From Coraliomargarita sinensis (GTDB taxonomy: Bacteria; Verrucomicrobiota; Verrucomicrobiia; Opitutales; Coraliomargaritaceae): a stretch of 64,000 nucleotides of DNA. Positions 8,480-17,273 of the stretch are shown piece by piece. The stretch covers positions 372,001 to 436,000 of the forward strand of contig NZ_QHJQ01000001.1 of the NCBI RefSeq assembly GCF_003185655.1, given 5' to 3'. The stretch's first letter is position 1, and every line of letters starts with the position of its first letter. Both the position numbers and the translations under genes were made by a program. Under the pieces are notes generated by a model, which saw nothing but the letters and a program-made list of their open reading frames with translations, searched no databases and was not told the origin of the DNA.

Positions 8480-9724
8480 ATGGATTTGTTGATTGGCTTG
8501 GTTCTGGGGCTCTTGCTTGGAGCAGCTGGCGTCTATTTTATTTTGAATAACGCGCTGTCCAAGGCCCGCCTGGAACTCTCGCGGACCGAGGTCCAGCGTG
8601 AGGCGGAGCTGAAGGCGGCGGATGAAAAACTGAAGCTTCTGGAGGAGGCCCGCTCGAAGCTGGAAAACAGTTTCAAGGCGCTTTCCGCCGAGGCCCTTTC
8701 GAAAAACAACGCTGACTTTCTGAACTTGGCCAAGGTCACCCTCGAAAAATACCAGGAGGGCGCGAAGGGCGATCTGGATAAGCGGCAGGAGTCGATCAAG
8801 AAAACCGTCGAGCCAGTCAATGAAGCGCTCCGGCTCTTTAATCAACGCATTGAAAAAATCGAGGACCGCCGCACCGCGACCGATTCCAGCCTGAAGCAAC
8901 AGTTGGAGCAGCTCTCTCAGGCGCAGGCCGAATTGAGCCGTACCACGGGCAGTCTTGTCCAGGCGCTGCGGGCACCCCAAGTGCGGGGCCAGTGGGGCGA
9001 GATGCAACTCCGCCGCACCGTGGAGATGGCGGGTATGGTGAACTACTGCGACTTCATCGAACAGGCTTCGCACGAGACCGGTGAGGGGCAGCGCCAGCGG
9101 CCGGACATGTTGATCAAGCTACCCAACGAGCGGCAGGTGGTGGTCGATGCCAAGGTGCCGCTGGCGGCTTATTTGGACGCCTTGGAGGCGAAGGATGCCG
9201 TCACACAAACCGAACGGATGAAGGCCCACGCCCGCCAACTGCGCGATCATATCAAAGGGCTCTCTCAGAAGGCCTATTGGAGCCAGTTCGAAAACGCGCC
9301 CGAGTTTGTCGTCCTCTTTGTCCCAAACGAGACCATCTTCAGCGCTGCCTTGGAGCAGGACCCGCAGCTCATTGAAATCGGGGTGGAGAACAAAGTCATC
9401 CTCGCCACCCCCACCACCCTGATCGCGTTGCTTAAAGCCATTGCTTACGGCTGGCAGCAGGAGGCGATCGCCCGTGAGGCCAAGCAGATCGCCGAGCTCG
9501 GACGGGAGCTTTACGAACGGATCGGCGTCGTCACAGGGCATTTCGCCAAGCTTGGCAAGAGCCTCGATCAGTCGGTGGGGCATTACAACAAAGCCATTAG
9601 TTCGGTGGAAAGCCGATTGCTGGTGACCGCACGGAAGTTCGAGGGACTTGACAGTTCCAACACCGATGCCTTGCCCGAAACGCAGGCCATCGAAAAGCAA
9701 CCGATCCTGCCCAAGGAAGAATGA
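8480..9724 (+). CDS. rmuC: RmuC-family protein (DNA recombination limiting)
   Basis: This 414-aa protein has an N-terminal membrane anchor (LLIGLVLGLLLGAAGVYFI), a long coiled coil of about residues 25-150, and then the RmuC nuclease-like core. The core blocks GQWGEMQLRRTVEMAGM, RPDMLIKLPNERQVVVDAK and ILATPTTLIALLKAIAYGW are family hallmarks, the VVVDAKVPL segment corresponding to the PD-(D/E)xK-type catalytic strand. RmuC limits inversion recombination at short inverted repeats in E. coli, which is notable in a region so rich in hairpin repeats. It ends with an ATGA overlap into a transposase-remnant reading frame. It is divergent from the zinc cluster. Confidence 0.93.
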   Translation: MDLLIGLVLGLLLGAAGVYFILNNALSKARLELSRTEVQREAELKAADEKLKLLEEARSKLENSFKALSAEALSKNNADFLNLAKVTLEKYQEGAKGDLDKRQESIKKTVEPVNEALRLFNQRIEKIEDRRTATDSSLKQQLEQLSQAQAELSRTTGSLVQALRAPQVRGQWGEMQLRRTVEMAGMVNYCDFIEQASHETGEGQRQRPDMLIKLPNERQVVVDAKVPLAAYLDALEAKDAVTQTERMKAHARQLRDHIKGLSQKAYWSQFENAPEFVVLFVPNETIFSAALEQDPQLIEIGVENKVILATPTTLIALLKAIAYGWQQEAIAREAKQIAELGRELYERIGVVTGHFAKLGKSLDQSVGHYNKAISSVESRLLVTARKFEGLDSSNTDALPETQAIEKQPILPKEE

Positions 9725-9942
9725 GTTCAGGGAGTAATGGAGCAAATCAGGAGATTTGCGTTCCCGGGAGCGCAGTTCTCCCGAACTGCGAGAAGCCACT
9801 GTGGCACCACGAATACTGGGATCGCTATATCCGAAATGAAAAGCACTTTCAGGATGCAAAGGACTACATTCACAACCCGGTGAAGGCTGGGCTGTGTCAA
9901 GAAACTCAGCACTTTAAATGGAGTCGCGCTTATGTCAGATAA
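9721..9942 (+). pseudogene. Remnant of a REP-associated tyrosine transposase (RAYT/TnpA_REP), C-terminal piece
   Basis: The 73-residue frame contains KPLWHHEYWDRYIRNEKHF and YIHNPVKAGLC, which match the C-terminal block of RAYT proteins, relatives of IS200/IS605 TnpA. The HUH motif and catalytic Tyr helix are missing, and the first 24 residues are just the translation of a hairpin doublet. It therefore cannot be an active enzyme. The frame overlaps the rmuC stop (ATGA) and runs 11 nt into the Smr gene, so it could still be translated, but a decayed fragment is the simplest reading. RAYTs are the enzymes thought to spread REP repeats, of which many are seen in this window. Confidence 0.75.
9742..9790. 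repeat. REP-like hairpin doublet beside the RAYT remnant
   Basis: Two inverted repeats lie in tandem: GCAAATC (9742-9748) with its complement at 9753-9759, and CGCAGTT (9771-9777) with its complement at 9784-9790. The doublet arrangement is the same as at 932-981, though the stem sequences differ. It sits directly before the conserved part of the RAYT remnant, as expected for REPs flanking their transposase. Confidence 0.6.
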
Positions 9943-10216
9943 CCCAGACGACCCGATCGAATTTGAAATCAACGGTGAGCTCGACCTGCACACCTTTCGG
10001 CCGCAGGAGGTCGGGGAGTTGGTGCCGGACTATATCGGGCTTTGTCTGGAAAAGGAGATTACCCGCGTGCGGATTATCCACGGGAAGGGCATCGGCACCC
10101 TTCGTGAAACCGTGCATGCCATCTTGAAAAAGGACGGGCGGGTCAAAGACTTCTATCTCGCCGACCAGACGGAAGGCGGTTGGGGCGCTACTATTGCGTT
10201 TTTGCAAAAGCAATAG
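9932..10216 (+). CDS. Smr-domain protein
   Basis: This 94-aa protein is essentially a single Smr (small MutS-related) domain, with the family motifs DLHTFRP (residues 18-24) and the phosphate-loop-like HGKGIGTLR (50-58). Smr domains are nicking or RNA/DNA endonucleases, found alone or at the C-terminus of MutS2. The stand-alone form here has unknown target. The ATG at 9932 lies inside the transposase-remnant frame. It follows rmuC in the same direction and both may act on nucleic acid, but a functional link is only suggested by position. Confidence 0.88.
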   Translation: MSDNPDDPIEFEINGELDLHTFRPQEVGELVPDYIGLCLEKEITRVRIIHGKGIGTLRETVHAILKKDGRVKDFYLADQTEGGWGATIAFLQKQ

Positions 10217-10403
10217 AGCGTGCTTAGATAGCAGATAATAGCTAATTGATAAAGGTCTGTCTCGGTAGGCTTGCTTTTAGCGATGGCACGATAGTGCCGT
10301 CGATTATCGCTAGCATAGATCTATCGACCTTGCTCTCGCAACGTCGCGACGAGGACAAACCTTCTTGATACTGGTGTAAGAAGGTAGAAAAGCAGAGGGA
10401 GGT
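10217..10403. repeat. Non-coding gap with nested inverted repeats
   Basis: No gene is seen between the Smr gene and the ZIP gene. A nested hairpin occurs at 10278-10312: outer arms TAGCGAT/ATCGCTA and inner arms GGCAC/GTGCC around GATA. Near 10340 there is a short palindrome CGTCGCGACG followed by GAGGACAAACCTTC, resembling the repeat at 51137-51160. The convergent genes may be terminated here. Confidence 0.45.
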
Positions 10404-11114
10404 TCAGCTCAAAAGCTGGTGGGCGACCATACCGAGCCCAAAGCCAAGAACCGCGCCCAGAGGTGGCGCCCAGTGTCGTTGTAGCTTTGCCTGGGGGGCA
10501 ATGTCCTGGAAAATCAAATAGAGAATTCCCCCTCCCGCTGCGGTCATGATACAGGCATTCAGTGTTTTTAGATCACTGAGGAAAAAGTAACCGGCCACGG
10601 CGCACACCGGGCCCAGTGTGCTGACGGCAAGAAGCGTCATCAGCGAAGCTTTGGGGCTGATGCCTCCGGCGATACTTTCGCGGTGGGCGTTAAACCCTTC
10701 GGGCAGATTCTGAGCGCCAATGAACAAGGCCAGCAATAAGCCGCTCTCCCGGGATTGGCTGAAGAGGGCACCCAGGGCCAGCGCTTCGGGAACGAAGTCC
10801 AGAAGCATGGCCATGAACTGCGCCTTGTTGCCTTCCTTTCGGGTGATGTAGGCATCCAAGAGGCAAAAGATGACACCGCCCGATACGAAGGACACCGCCA
10901 GCCAAATAGTTGGTAATACTTTGATGCCCTCCGGAGTCAGGGCAAAAGCCACTGCGGCGAGAAGGATGCCACCACCGAAAGCGACGATTCCATGAATCAA
11001 CTCCTGCTTCCGTTCCGATTCACCGCTGCCTTCAAGTTGAGAGGCACTGCCACCGGAAAAGGCTGCGATTCCCGCCAGCCAAGCCGCGCCTGTAATCACA
11101 AGAAGGTCACTCAT
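10404..11114 (-). CDS. ZIP-family divalent metal transporter
   Basis: This 236-aa membrane protein has the ZIP arrangement of about 8 helices with two metal-binding motifs: LDFVPEALALG (residues 105-115) and GAQNLPEGFNAHRE (133-146). In the first motif the usual His is replaced by Asp, as in some bacterial ZIP relatives. ZIP proteins import zinc, iron or other divalent ions into the cytosol. The start is put at the ATG at 11114 (MSDLLVITG); the longer frame to 11240 runs through the yceI terminator. Its position 2 kb from the zinc-type receptor cluster suggests zinc, but it is separated from that cluster by other genes. Confidence 0.85.
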   Translation of the reverse strand: MSDLLVITGAAWLAGIAAFSGGSASQLEGSGESERKQELIHGIVAFGGGILLAAVAFALTPEGIKVLPTIWLAVSFVSGGVIFCLLDAYITRKEGNKAQFMAMLLDFVPEALALGALFSQSRESGLLLALFIGAQNLPEGFNAHRESIAGGISPKASLMTLLAVSTLGPVCAVAGYFFLSDLKTLNACIMTAAGGGILYLIFQDIAPQAKLQRHWAPPLGAVLGFGLGMVAHQLLS

Positions 11115-11163
11115 CTTGTGCCTAAACCTAGGGTTGAGAGTTTCAATAGGCGAGGGTGAAGCT

Positions 11164-11194
11164 AAAAAAAGCGAACAGCCGAAAGCTGTTCGCT
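11164..11194 (-). terminator. Rho-independent terminator after yceI
   Basis: Read on the minus strand, a perfect 10-bp stem AGCGAACAGC / GCTGTTCGCT (11194-11185 and 11179-11170) with a 5-nt loop is followed by a run of seven T (11170-11164). It lies 27 bp after the yceI stop and closes the sigma/anti-sigma/yceI operon. The ZIP gene downstream then needs its own promoter or read-through. Confidence 0.9.
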
Positions 11195-11220
11195 TGTAAA
11201 AGTGTGCTGCCCGGCAGTGT

Positions 11221-11805
11221 TTACTGCCGGATCGCTTCAATGTTGATGGTCACATCAACCTCGTCGCCGACAGCCGGTTGCCCACCGGTAATCCCCCATT
11301 CGGTACGATCCAGTGTCGTGGTCGCTTCCCATCCGGAGAGGTAAGCCCCGCGCATGCCTTCGCCAAAGCCGAGAAGCTCGACGTCGAGCACGACTTCTTT
11401 CGTGACGCCACGAATCGTCAGGTCGCCGACGACCTTGAACTTGTTCTCCCCGAGAGCTTCCGACCACTTGGTGGATTTAAACGTCATCAAGGGATGTTTG
11501 TCCGCGCCGAAGTAATCGTCTTCTTGCAGGTGAGCATCACGTTTGTCGCTATCCGTATCGACGGATGGGATTTTGATGGTCGCTTCCACCTTGCTGTTGG
11601 TCAGATCGTCACGGTCGATTTTAAGCGTGCCCTCGAAATCAGAGAAGTTGCCGGTGGTTTTGGCAACAAAGTGGCGGATGCTGAATTTAACGGAGGAGTG
11701 AGCCGTATCGATTTTGTAGGATTCGACTTCGGCCTGTGCGTTGGCTGTGATGCCAAACGATGCCAGAAGGATCGCTCCGATAGAGAGTAGAGATGTTTTC
11801 ATCAT
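11221..11805 (-). CDS. YceI-family periplasmic protein
   Basis: This 194-aa protein starts at tandem ATGs (11805/11802) and has a clear signal peptide ([23 protein letters not shown]). The mature part is a YceI lipocalin-like barrel: [54 protein letters not shown] and the closing TEWGI. YceI proteins bind polyprenoid or other amphiphilic molecules in the periplasm and are often stress-induced. It is the last gene of an operon with an ECF sigma factor and its membrane partner, 71 nt after the latter, and is followed by a strong terminator. This makes it a likely direct output of that sigma system. Confidence 0.92.
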   Translation of the reverse strand: MMKTSLLSIGAILLASFGITANAQAEVESYKIDTAHSSVKFSIRHFVAKTTGNFSDFEGTLKIDRDDLTNSKVEATIKIPSVDTDSDKRDAHLQEDDYFGADKHPLMTFKSTKWSEALGENKFKVVGDLTIRGVTKEVVLDVELLGFGEGMRGAYLSGWEATTTLDRTEWGITGGQPAVGDEVDVTINIEAIRQ

Positions 11806-11876
11806 GGTAGTGGTGAATTTTTGGTTTAGTCGTGTTTGTTTCTCAACAAGCGACCCGGAGACACGGGCCACACTAA

Positions 11877-12767
11877 CTAGATAAACTTAGGCAGCTTTTC
11901 CTTACTCCCTTTTACGGAAAGAATGTAAACCTGATCGCCTTCGATCCAGACTTTGAAGGCCTGGCCATCTACTTCAAAAGTCGAGGGCTCTTCGGTAATT
12001 TGACTGGTGCAAGCGGTTCTGGGTCCGGTGATGAGATGGACAACCTGATCATCCTTGAAGCAGATCATGCCCATTTTAATGCCGTTGTAGTCGAGGGTGA
12101 AGCAACCGAGTGATGGCTTCGTACGGATGGCCGAAGGGAGTTGTGCCGGGCTGGAGGTACCCTTGCTGGCGAGGTAGGCCTGCAGGGTCTCCGGTTGTTC
12201 AGAGCGCATATCAAAACTGCGCGACTCCTGCTTCATCGTATCGAGTTCGTTGGCCAAGAATTGAATCATGGCGGGAACGCCCGCCTGGCGGGCCTGACCG
12301 TCCGAAGACGCGATTTGGCTTGGCGCGTTGTTGCGCGGAATGGCCACGATCACGAAAAGCAGGGCGAAGACAGCCGCGACTCCGATCCATAGGTTGCGCC
12401 ACCAAGCCTGCGAGGCGGCCGGAAAATCCATTTTATCATGGCTTGATCCGGTTCCACGTTGTGCGTGGCCCGGACTTGTCGCTTCCGCCTTCGCCGAGGC
12501 TGCGGCGGACAAGTCACTCGGAATACTTTGCAGCGCGTGTGCCCGCATGCCAGCCAGAATGTTGGCCTTCAGGTCAGCCGGTGGTTCAATCGCCCCGTAG
12601 GACTCCGCGATGCGTGCATCTATGGCCTGTTGCGCCTCAAACCAGGCCTTGAGCTCAGCATCCGTCTCAAGCAGGCCCAGTGCTTCCGCAATCAGCGGGT
12701 CTCCCTGATCCTCGGCACGATCGGGGCGGCAGAGTTCGAGTATGGCTTTGGCTTCGTCGCGTTCCAT
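11877..12767 (-). CDS. Putative membrane anti-sigma factor
   Basis: This 296-aa protein begins 3 nt after the ECF sigma stop. A cytosolic N-terminal part of about 120 residues is followed by one membrane helix ([20 protein letters not shown], about residues 125-144) and a periplasmic domain of about 150 residues with two Cys (GCFTLDY, MICFKDD) plus a third in TACTSQ. This is the topology of a single-pass anti-sigma factor that holds the sigma factor at the membrane. The HxxxCxxC zinc motif of the ZAS group is not present, so it belongs to another class. Function is inferred from position and topology; the sequence itself is not closely recognisable. Confidence 0.72.
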   Translation of the reverse strand: MERDEAKAILELCRPDRAEDQGDPLIAEALGLLETDAELKAWFEAQQAIDARIAESYGAIEPPADLKANILAGMRAHALQSIPSDLSAAASAKAEATSPGHAQRGTGSSHDKMDFPAASQAWWRNLWIGVAAVFALLFVIVAIPRNNAPSQIASSDGQARQAGVPAMIQFLANELDTMKQESRSFDMRSEQPETLQAYLASKGTSSPAQLPSAIRTKPSLGCFTLDYNGIKMGMICFKDDQVVHLITGPRTACTSQITEEPSTFEVDGQAFKVWIEGDQVYILSVKGSKEKLPKFI

Positions 12768-12770
12768 CGC

Positions 12771-13292
12771 TTAAAAAGTGTCAGCTGTTTCGGCTTCTTT
12801 GCGTTTGAAAATATCGCGGAGCTGGGCTTTACCGCGGGAAAGCCGCGACATGATCGTACCGATCGGCACGTCCAGAATCTCGGCGATCTCTTTGTAAGAG
12901 AGGTCTTTTAGATAAAATAGGGCAAGAGGTTGGCGGTAGACTTCATCCACCTCTTCCAGAGCTTCGACAGCGAGATTGGCGTCCAGCGAACGGCGGATAT
13001 GCGGTTCAACAGTGCCGCCGGCGACTTCCAGCATCTCCGGTTCATAGTTGTCCATGCGCTCGTCTTTGCGCTTTCGTCGAAGGAATTCCCGGTAGAGCGT
13101 GGTGAAAAGCCAGGATTTCACCTTGGACTTGTCGCGCAGCGAAGCGCCTTTCTCCGCGAAGATGAAGAAAGCCTGCTGGGCGAGATCGCCCGCCTCATGC
13201 TCGTTTTTGGCCAGACTATAGCCAAAACGATAGAGGGGCTGGTAGTAAGCACTCACTATTTCGTCAAAATCCAAGTTGTCTGAATCTTCCAT
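12771..13292 (-). CDS. ECF-type RNA polymerase sigma factor
   Basis: This 173-aa protein has region 2 (YYQPLYRFGYSLAKNEHEAGDLAQQAFFIFAEK split across residues 17-48) and region 4 with the helix-turn-helix KDLSYKEIAEILDVP-IGTIMSRLSRGKAQL. These two regions without a region 3 define an ECF (group IV) sigma factor. The ATG at 13292 is chosen; the upstream frame to 13394 overlaps queA and is not sigma-like. It leads an operon with a putative anti-sigma factor (3-nt gap) and yceI. The promoter should lie between 13293 and the queA 3' end. The stimulus is unknown; YceI as output suggests envelope or lipid stress. Confidence 0.92.
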   Translation of the reverse strand: MEDSDNLDFDEIVSAYYQPLYRFGYSLAKNEHEAGDLAQQAFFIFAEKGASLRDKSKVKSWLFTTLYREFLRRKRKDERMDNYEPEMLEVAGGTVEPHIRRSLDANLAVEALEEVDEVYRQPLALFYLKDLSYKEIAEILDVPIGTIMSRLSRGKAQLRDIFKRKEAETADTF

Positions 13293-13341
13293 GTGAGTCG
13301 CTGGCGGGTAAAAATATTCCGGGGAATTTAAAATGAAGGAA

Positions 13342-14427
13342 TCAGAGGATGAGCATCGCATCCCCGTAACTGTAAAATCGATACTGTTTGGCAATGGCCT
13401 CGGCGTAAAGTTCCTTTAGCCAGTCAATGCCCTCCTCGCTGCCGGGAGTGAGAAAGGCGGAAACGAGGCAGAGCAGGGTCGACTTCGGCAGGTGGAAGTT
13501 GGTGATCATGTGATCGATGCCGGAAAATTCGCTGGGCGGGTAAATGTAGATGTCGGCTTCGGCCTGAACATCGCCGCCCGGTGTCAGGCAACCGGGTTCT
13601 CGGGGAATTCGACGGAGCGCGTCTTCAATCGACCGGACGGAGGTCGTGCCGACGGCGATCCGTGGCCCGGCGTCGGGTGATTGCAATTCGGCCAGCGCCG
13701 ATGCTGGAATTTCATACCACTCGTGGTGGATGTTGTGGTCCTCGACGTGCTCGGTCTGAACAGGGTGAAAGGTGCCGATGCCAACCTGCAGGGTGAGGTC
13801 GTAAAAGGATGCGCCGGAGGATTCGAGCTGGGCGATTAGTTCCGGCGTAAAGTGGAGTCCTGCCGTGGGGGCGGCGACGGCGAGTTGCTTGGCGTAGTCG
13901 GCATAGACGGTCTGGTAGCGTTCATTGTCCGAGTCTCGGCGCGGGTCATCCTTGCTGCGCTCGATGTAGGGCGGCAGCGGCATGATGCCGAGGCGTTCCG
14001 AGAGCGCGGTGACGGACTCGTCCCGCACCGGCTGAAAGCGCACTTTGTAATTACCGTTGGCACCGACTTCGAGAACCTCGGCCGTGTATTCGCCATCGAG
14101 CCCGAACTGTCCGGCCTGCAGGGTTTTCTTACCCGGCTTGAGCAGGCACCACCAGGAGAGGGCGTCTTCGGCGGGTTGCAGGAGCAGGCATTCGACTTTG
14201 CCGCCGGTCGGACGTTGTCCGTAGAGGCGGGCTTTGAGCACGGCGGCGTTGTTACGAAAGAAGCGGCTCTTGGCGGGCAAAAAGTCGCCGATTGCCGCGA
14301 AGGTGCTGTGCGTCACCTCGCGGGTTGCGCGGTCAATCACCATCAATCGGGAGGCATCGCGCTGCGCGGCCGGTTCCTGCGCGATCAGCTCTTTCGGCAA
14401 ATTGTAGTCGAATCGATCAATCTTCAC
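13342..14427 (-). CDS. queA: S-adenosylmethionine:tRNA ribosyltransferase-isomerase QueA
   Basis: QueA transfers and isomerises the ribosyl moiety of SAM onto 7-aminomethyl-7-deazaguanine in tRNA, giving epoxyqueuosine. The 361-aa protein starts with GTG at 14427 (MKIDRFDYNLPKELIAQEP, the family N-terminus) and shows the expected blocks PLPPYIER, TVYA, AAPTAGLHFT, LQVGIGTFHPV, HHEWYEIP, GTTSVRSIE and NFHLPKSTLLCLVSAF. It is divergent from prfB with an 80-bp gap. Its stop is 49 bp upstream of the ECF sigma start, so the sigma operon could in part be read from the queA promoter. No other queuosine gene is in the window. Confidence 0.96.
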   Translation of the reverse strand: MKIDRFDYNLPKELIAQEPAAQRDASRLMVIDRATREVTHSTFAAIGDFLPAKSRFFRNNAAVLKARLYGQRPTGGKVECLLLQPAEDALSWWCLLKPGKKTLQAGQFGLDGEYTAEVLEVGANGNYKVRFQPVRDESVTALSERLGIMPLPPYIERSKDDPRRDSDNERYQTVYADYAKQLAVAAPTAGLHFTPELIAQLESSGASFYDLTLQVGIGTFHPVQTEHVEDHNIHHEWYEIPASALAELQSPDAGPRIAVGTTSVRSIEDALRRIPREPGCLTPGGDVQAEADIYIYPPSEFSGIDHMITNFHLPKSTLLCLVSAFLTPGSEEGIDWLKELYAEAIAKQYRFYSYGDAMLIL

Positions 14428-14507
14428 GCCAATTTGTATTTACGCCGATTGAGCTTGGGTAAACATTTTAATCTTTATTCTTCACTGGGCTTTGTTCCTA
14501 TCGTGGT

Positions 14508-15669
14508 ATGAATTTACTAACACCAGAAATACGTTCTCAGATTGAGGAAATCACCCGCCGGTCGGGACATATCTGGAGGTATCTTTGACGGGGATAAGAA
14601 ACTGAAACGGATTGAAGCGCTGGAAGCGCAGATGGCGGAGCCTTCTTTCTGGGATGATCAGGCTTCGGCGCAAAAAGTGATCGGGGAGGCGAATCGTCTC
14701 AAGTCGACGGTGAACCCGGCAAGGGATTTCCGCGCGGAGCTGGATGACCTCACCGCGATGCTCGAACTGGTGGACGAACTCGGGGAAGATCCCGAGGCGG
14801 CCGGCTATCAGCAGGAGGTCGTGGACGCGGTGGAGAAGCTTTCGCCCAAACTGGACAAACTCGAACTGGCTTCTTTCCTCAGCGGCCCGCACGACGGGTG
14901 CAATGCTTACATCACGATTAACTCCGGGGCCGGTGGGACCGAAAGCTGTGACTGGGCCGACATGTTGCTGCGAATGTATACCCGCTGGGCGGAACAGTCC
15001 GGCTACAAGGTGGAGGTGCTCGACATGACCCCCGGCGAGGAAGCCGGTATCAGTTCAGCGACGATTTTCGTGGAGGGGGCCAACGCCTTCGGCTACGCCA
15101 AGGCCGAGCGCGGGGTGCACCGGCTCGTTCGTATCAGCCCGTTTGACTCCAACGCCCGTCGTCATACTTCCTTCTGTTCTGTGGATGTAGTGGCTGAAGT
15201 AGACGACGACGTGGATATCGAAATCGAGGATTCCGATATTCGCACCGACGTGTACCGCGCCAGCGGCAAAGGGGGCCAGCACGTGAACCGGACCGAGTCG
15301 GCTGTGCGCCTCACTCACATTCCGACCGGGATTGTGGTGACCTGCCAGAACGACCGTTCGCAGATCAAGAATAAGGCGACTGCCATGAAGACGCTTAAGT
15401 CGCGCCTTTATGAGAAGCAACAGGATGAGAAGCGCAGCGAGATGGAACGATTCTACGGCGAAAAAGGCGATATCGCCTGGGGCAACCAGATCCGCTCCTA
15501 TGTCTTCCAGCCCTACCAAATGGTCAAAGACCTGCGCACCGGCGTCGATACCGGTAATGTGCAAGCCGTGATGGATGGCGAGCTCGACCCGTTTATTCAC
15601 GCCTGGCTGCGTGCGGGTGGGCCGACGTCACGCCAGTCGGCGGACGAAAGAAATTCCGGTGATGAGTGA
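14508..15669 (+). CDS. prfB: Peptide chain release factor 2, expressed by programmed +1 frameshift
   Basis: RF2 ends translation at UGA and UAA. The ATG at 14508 opens a 26-codon frame ([18 protein letters not shown]...) that meets an in-frame TGA at 14586-14588. Skipping the T at 14586 continues in the main frame from GAC at 14587, giving about 386 aa. The main part has the RF2 stop-recognition motif [15 protein letters not shown] and the catalytic GGQ loop [15 protein letters not shown]. The protein join is therefore 14508-14585 plus 14587-15669. An apparent start at 14542 in the main frame would bypass the frameshift and gives an unlikely N-terminus. It overlaps the next gene by 8 nt. Confidence 0.96.
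14574..14589 (+). promoter_or_regulatory. prfB: RF2 programmed frameshift site
   Basis: The string TGGAGGTATCTTTGAC has the three known elements: an internal Shine-Dalgarno (GGAGG, 14575-14579), the slippery CTT codon (14583-14585) and the in-frame TGA followed by C (14586-14589). The spacing matches the E. coli site. When RF2 is scarce the ribosome pauses at TGA and shifts +1, so RF2 regulates its own synthesis. Confidence 0.96.
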
Positions 15670-17092
15670 TGCGCCAAAATCAACCGAAGGATTGAGTTAC
15701 GCCCAGGCCCAACAGGCCTTCTCGGACCAGAGCTTGTTCGAGAACAAGACCTGGCGCTACTCGCCGCAGGCTTTTCCGCTTACTGCCAAACAGGTCAGCG
15801 AGATTCGCAAGATCGGTCAGGCCTGCTACGACTTCCACCGTTCTCTTGAAACGCTCTATCTGCGCTCGGTCGAAGGGAAAAACCTGCTGCGCAACCGCGA
15901 CCTTGTGGCGCCCTGGGTGGCCGAATATCTCGACCGCGGCAAGCCCGAGGCCCTGATCGAGCACGCGCGCAATAAAGCGATTCGGGGGACTACGCCTTTG
16001 GTCATCCGTCCCGACTTGTTGATCACGGACGAGGGGTTTGCTCTGACGGAAATCGACTCGGTGCCGGGCGGGATCGGTCTGACCGCCTTTCTCAACCGGC
16101 TCTACGCCGACGTTCATGGCGAGGCCCTCGTCGGAGCAGGCGAGCAGGATATGGTCGAAGCTTTTTACGAGGCACTTTGCTCGAAAGCACCGAGTTTAAC
16201 CTCCCCTTATATTGCGATTCTGGTGAGCGACGAGGCCGCCACCTATCGCCCCGAGATGGAGTGGCTCGCTTCTCAACTCAGGCAGCGCGGTCGCCGGGTG
16301 CACGTCTTCCATCCCGACGAAGTCATGCCGCTCGGGGAGGAAATTTGTGTCGGGATCGATGGTGACCCGCAAAAAATCGATGTGGTCTACCGCTTCTGGG
16401 AACTTTTCGACCTGGCCAATGTTTCCATCTCGGAATTTCTGCTCAAGGCCCGGCTCGAGGCTCAGCTGAGCCTAACGCCGCCCATGCGGCACTTCCAGGA
16501 GGAGAAGTTGGCACTGGCGCTGTTTCACCACCACATTCTTGAAGATTACTGGAAGGAAGCACTTCCCAAGCCGTCCTACAAGATCCTGAAAAAGGTTATT
16601 CCTAAAACCTGGGTCATGGATCCCGTCGAATTACCGCCTAACGCGGTGTTGGATGCCCCGTTTATCGGTGGCAAACCGATCTATGACTGGTATCAGTTGA
16701 TTGAGGCGGGCAAGAAAGAGCGTAATCTGATTATTAAAATCAGCGGCTTTCACGAGAGTGCCTGGGGCGCTCGTAGCGTAACACTGGGCAGCGACAGTTC
16801 CCGCACCGAGTGGGAGGAAGCCATCCAGCAGGCGGTGGCCATGTCCGAGACTTCGCTGCATATTTTGCAAACCTACGAGAAGCCCACCCGTTTGAGTCAT
16901 CCGGTCTATCGCGACGACGGCAGCACCTATGCCATGCAGGGGCGCATGCGGCTCTGCCCCTATTATTTTGTCGATGAAAAGGAGCAGCAGGCCCATTTGC
17001 ACGGCGTGCTCGCGACCTTTTGCCCCTCCGACAAGAAGATCATCCACGGGATGAAAGACGCGGCGCTGATGCCCTGTTACCAAGCCGATTAA
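15662..17092 (+). CDS. Conserved-looking 476-aa protein, possibly ATP-grasp-like
   Basis: I do not recognise the family with certainty. The gene starts at the ATG at 15662, overlapping the prfB stop by 8 nt, so it is probably co-translated with RF2. The protein is soluble, with no signal peptide or membrane helix. Features include [33 protein letters not shown], broken here as [22 protein letters not shown] and [10 protein letters not shown], then [21 protein letters not shown] in the C-terminal half ([18 protein letters not shown]). An E-x-(D/N)-x-x-P-G-G type strand followed later by a Lys-containing strand and a Gly/Ser loop recalls ATP-grasp enzymes of the glutathionylspermidine-synthase/circularly permuted type. 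That is a resemblance only. The catalysed reaction is unknown. Confidence 0.6.
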   Translation: MSDAPKSTEGLSYAQAQQAFSDQSLFENKTWRYSPQAFPLTAKQVSEIRKIGQACYDFHRSLETLYLRSVEGKNLLRNRDLVAPWVAEYLDRGKPEALIEHARNKAIRGTTPLVIRPDLLITDEGFALTEIDSVPGGIGLTAFLNRLYADVHGEALVGAGEQDMVEAFYEALCSKAPSLTSPYIAILVSDEAATYRPEMEWLASQLRQRGRRVHVFHPDEVMPLGEEICVGIDGDPQKIDVVYRFWELFDLANVSISEFLLKARLEAQLSLTPPMRHFQEEKLALALFHHHILEDYWKEALPKPSYKILKKVIPKTWVMDPVELPPNAVLDAPFIGGKPIYDWYQLIEAGKKERNLIIKISGFHESAWGARSVTLGSDSSRTEWEEAIQQAVAMSETSLHILQTYEKPTRLSHPVYRDDGSTYAMQGRMRLCPYYFVDEKEQQAHLHGVLATFCPSDKKIIHGMKDAALMPCYQAD

Positions 17093-17273
17093 ATTCCGCT
17101 TGGAACGCGGAGTGGGAGAAATTTTGCCGGAAAATTCAACGGATCGGCAGAATCGGCCTTTTCTCTGCTTTTACTCTCCACAGAAGGAGTGTATGTTTGA
17201 CTGCTCGAAACGGGGCAGGAGACATTAACCACCCGATAAATCCGAATTTTCCATCACCAACGAGATAATTTCC

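Noticed and set aside
9721..9792. Real N-terminus for the transposase fragment
   Set aside because: These codons are translation of a hairpin doublet and do not align with RAYT proteins.
12930..13283. 117-aa frame antisense to the ECF sigma gene
   Set aside because: Shadow frame without any domain; sigma regions 2 and 4 are evident on the other strand.
14542..15669. prfB started at 14542
   Set aside because: The frameshift site at 14574-14589 is complete, and the upstream 26 codons match the known RF2 N-terminus.
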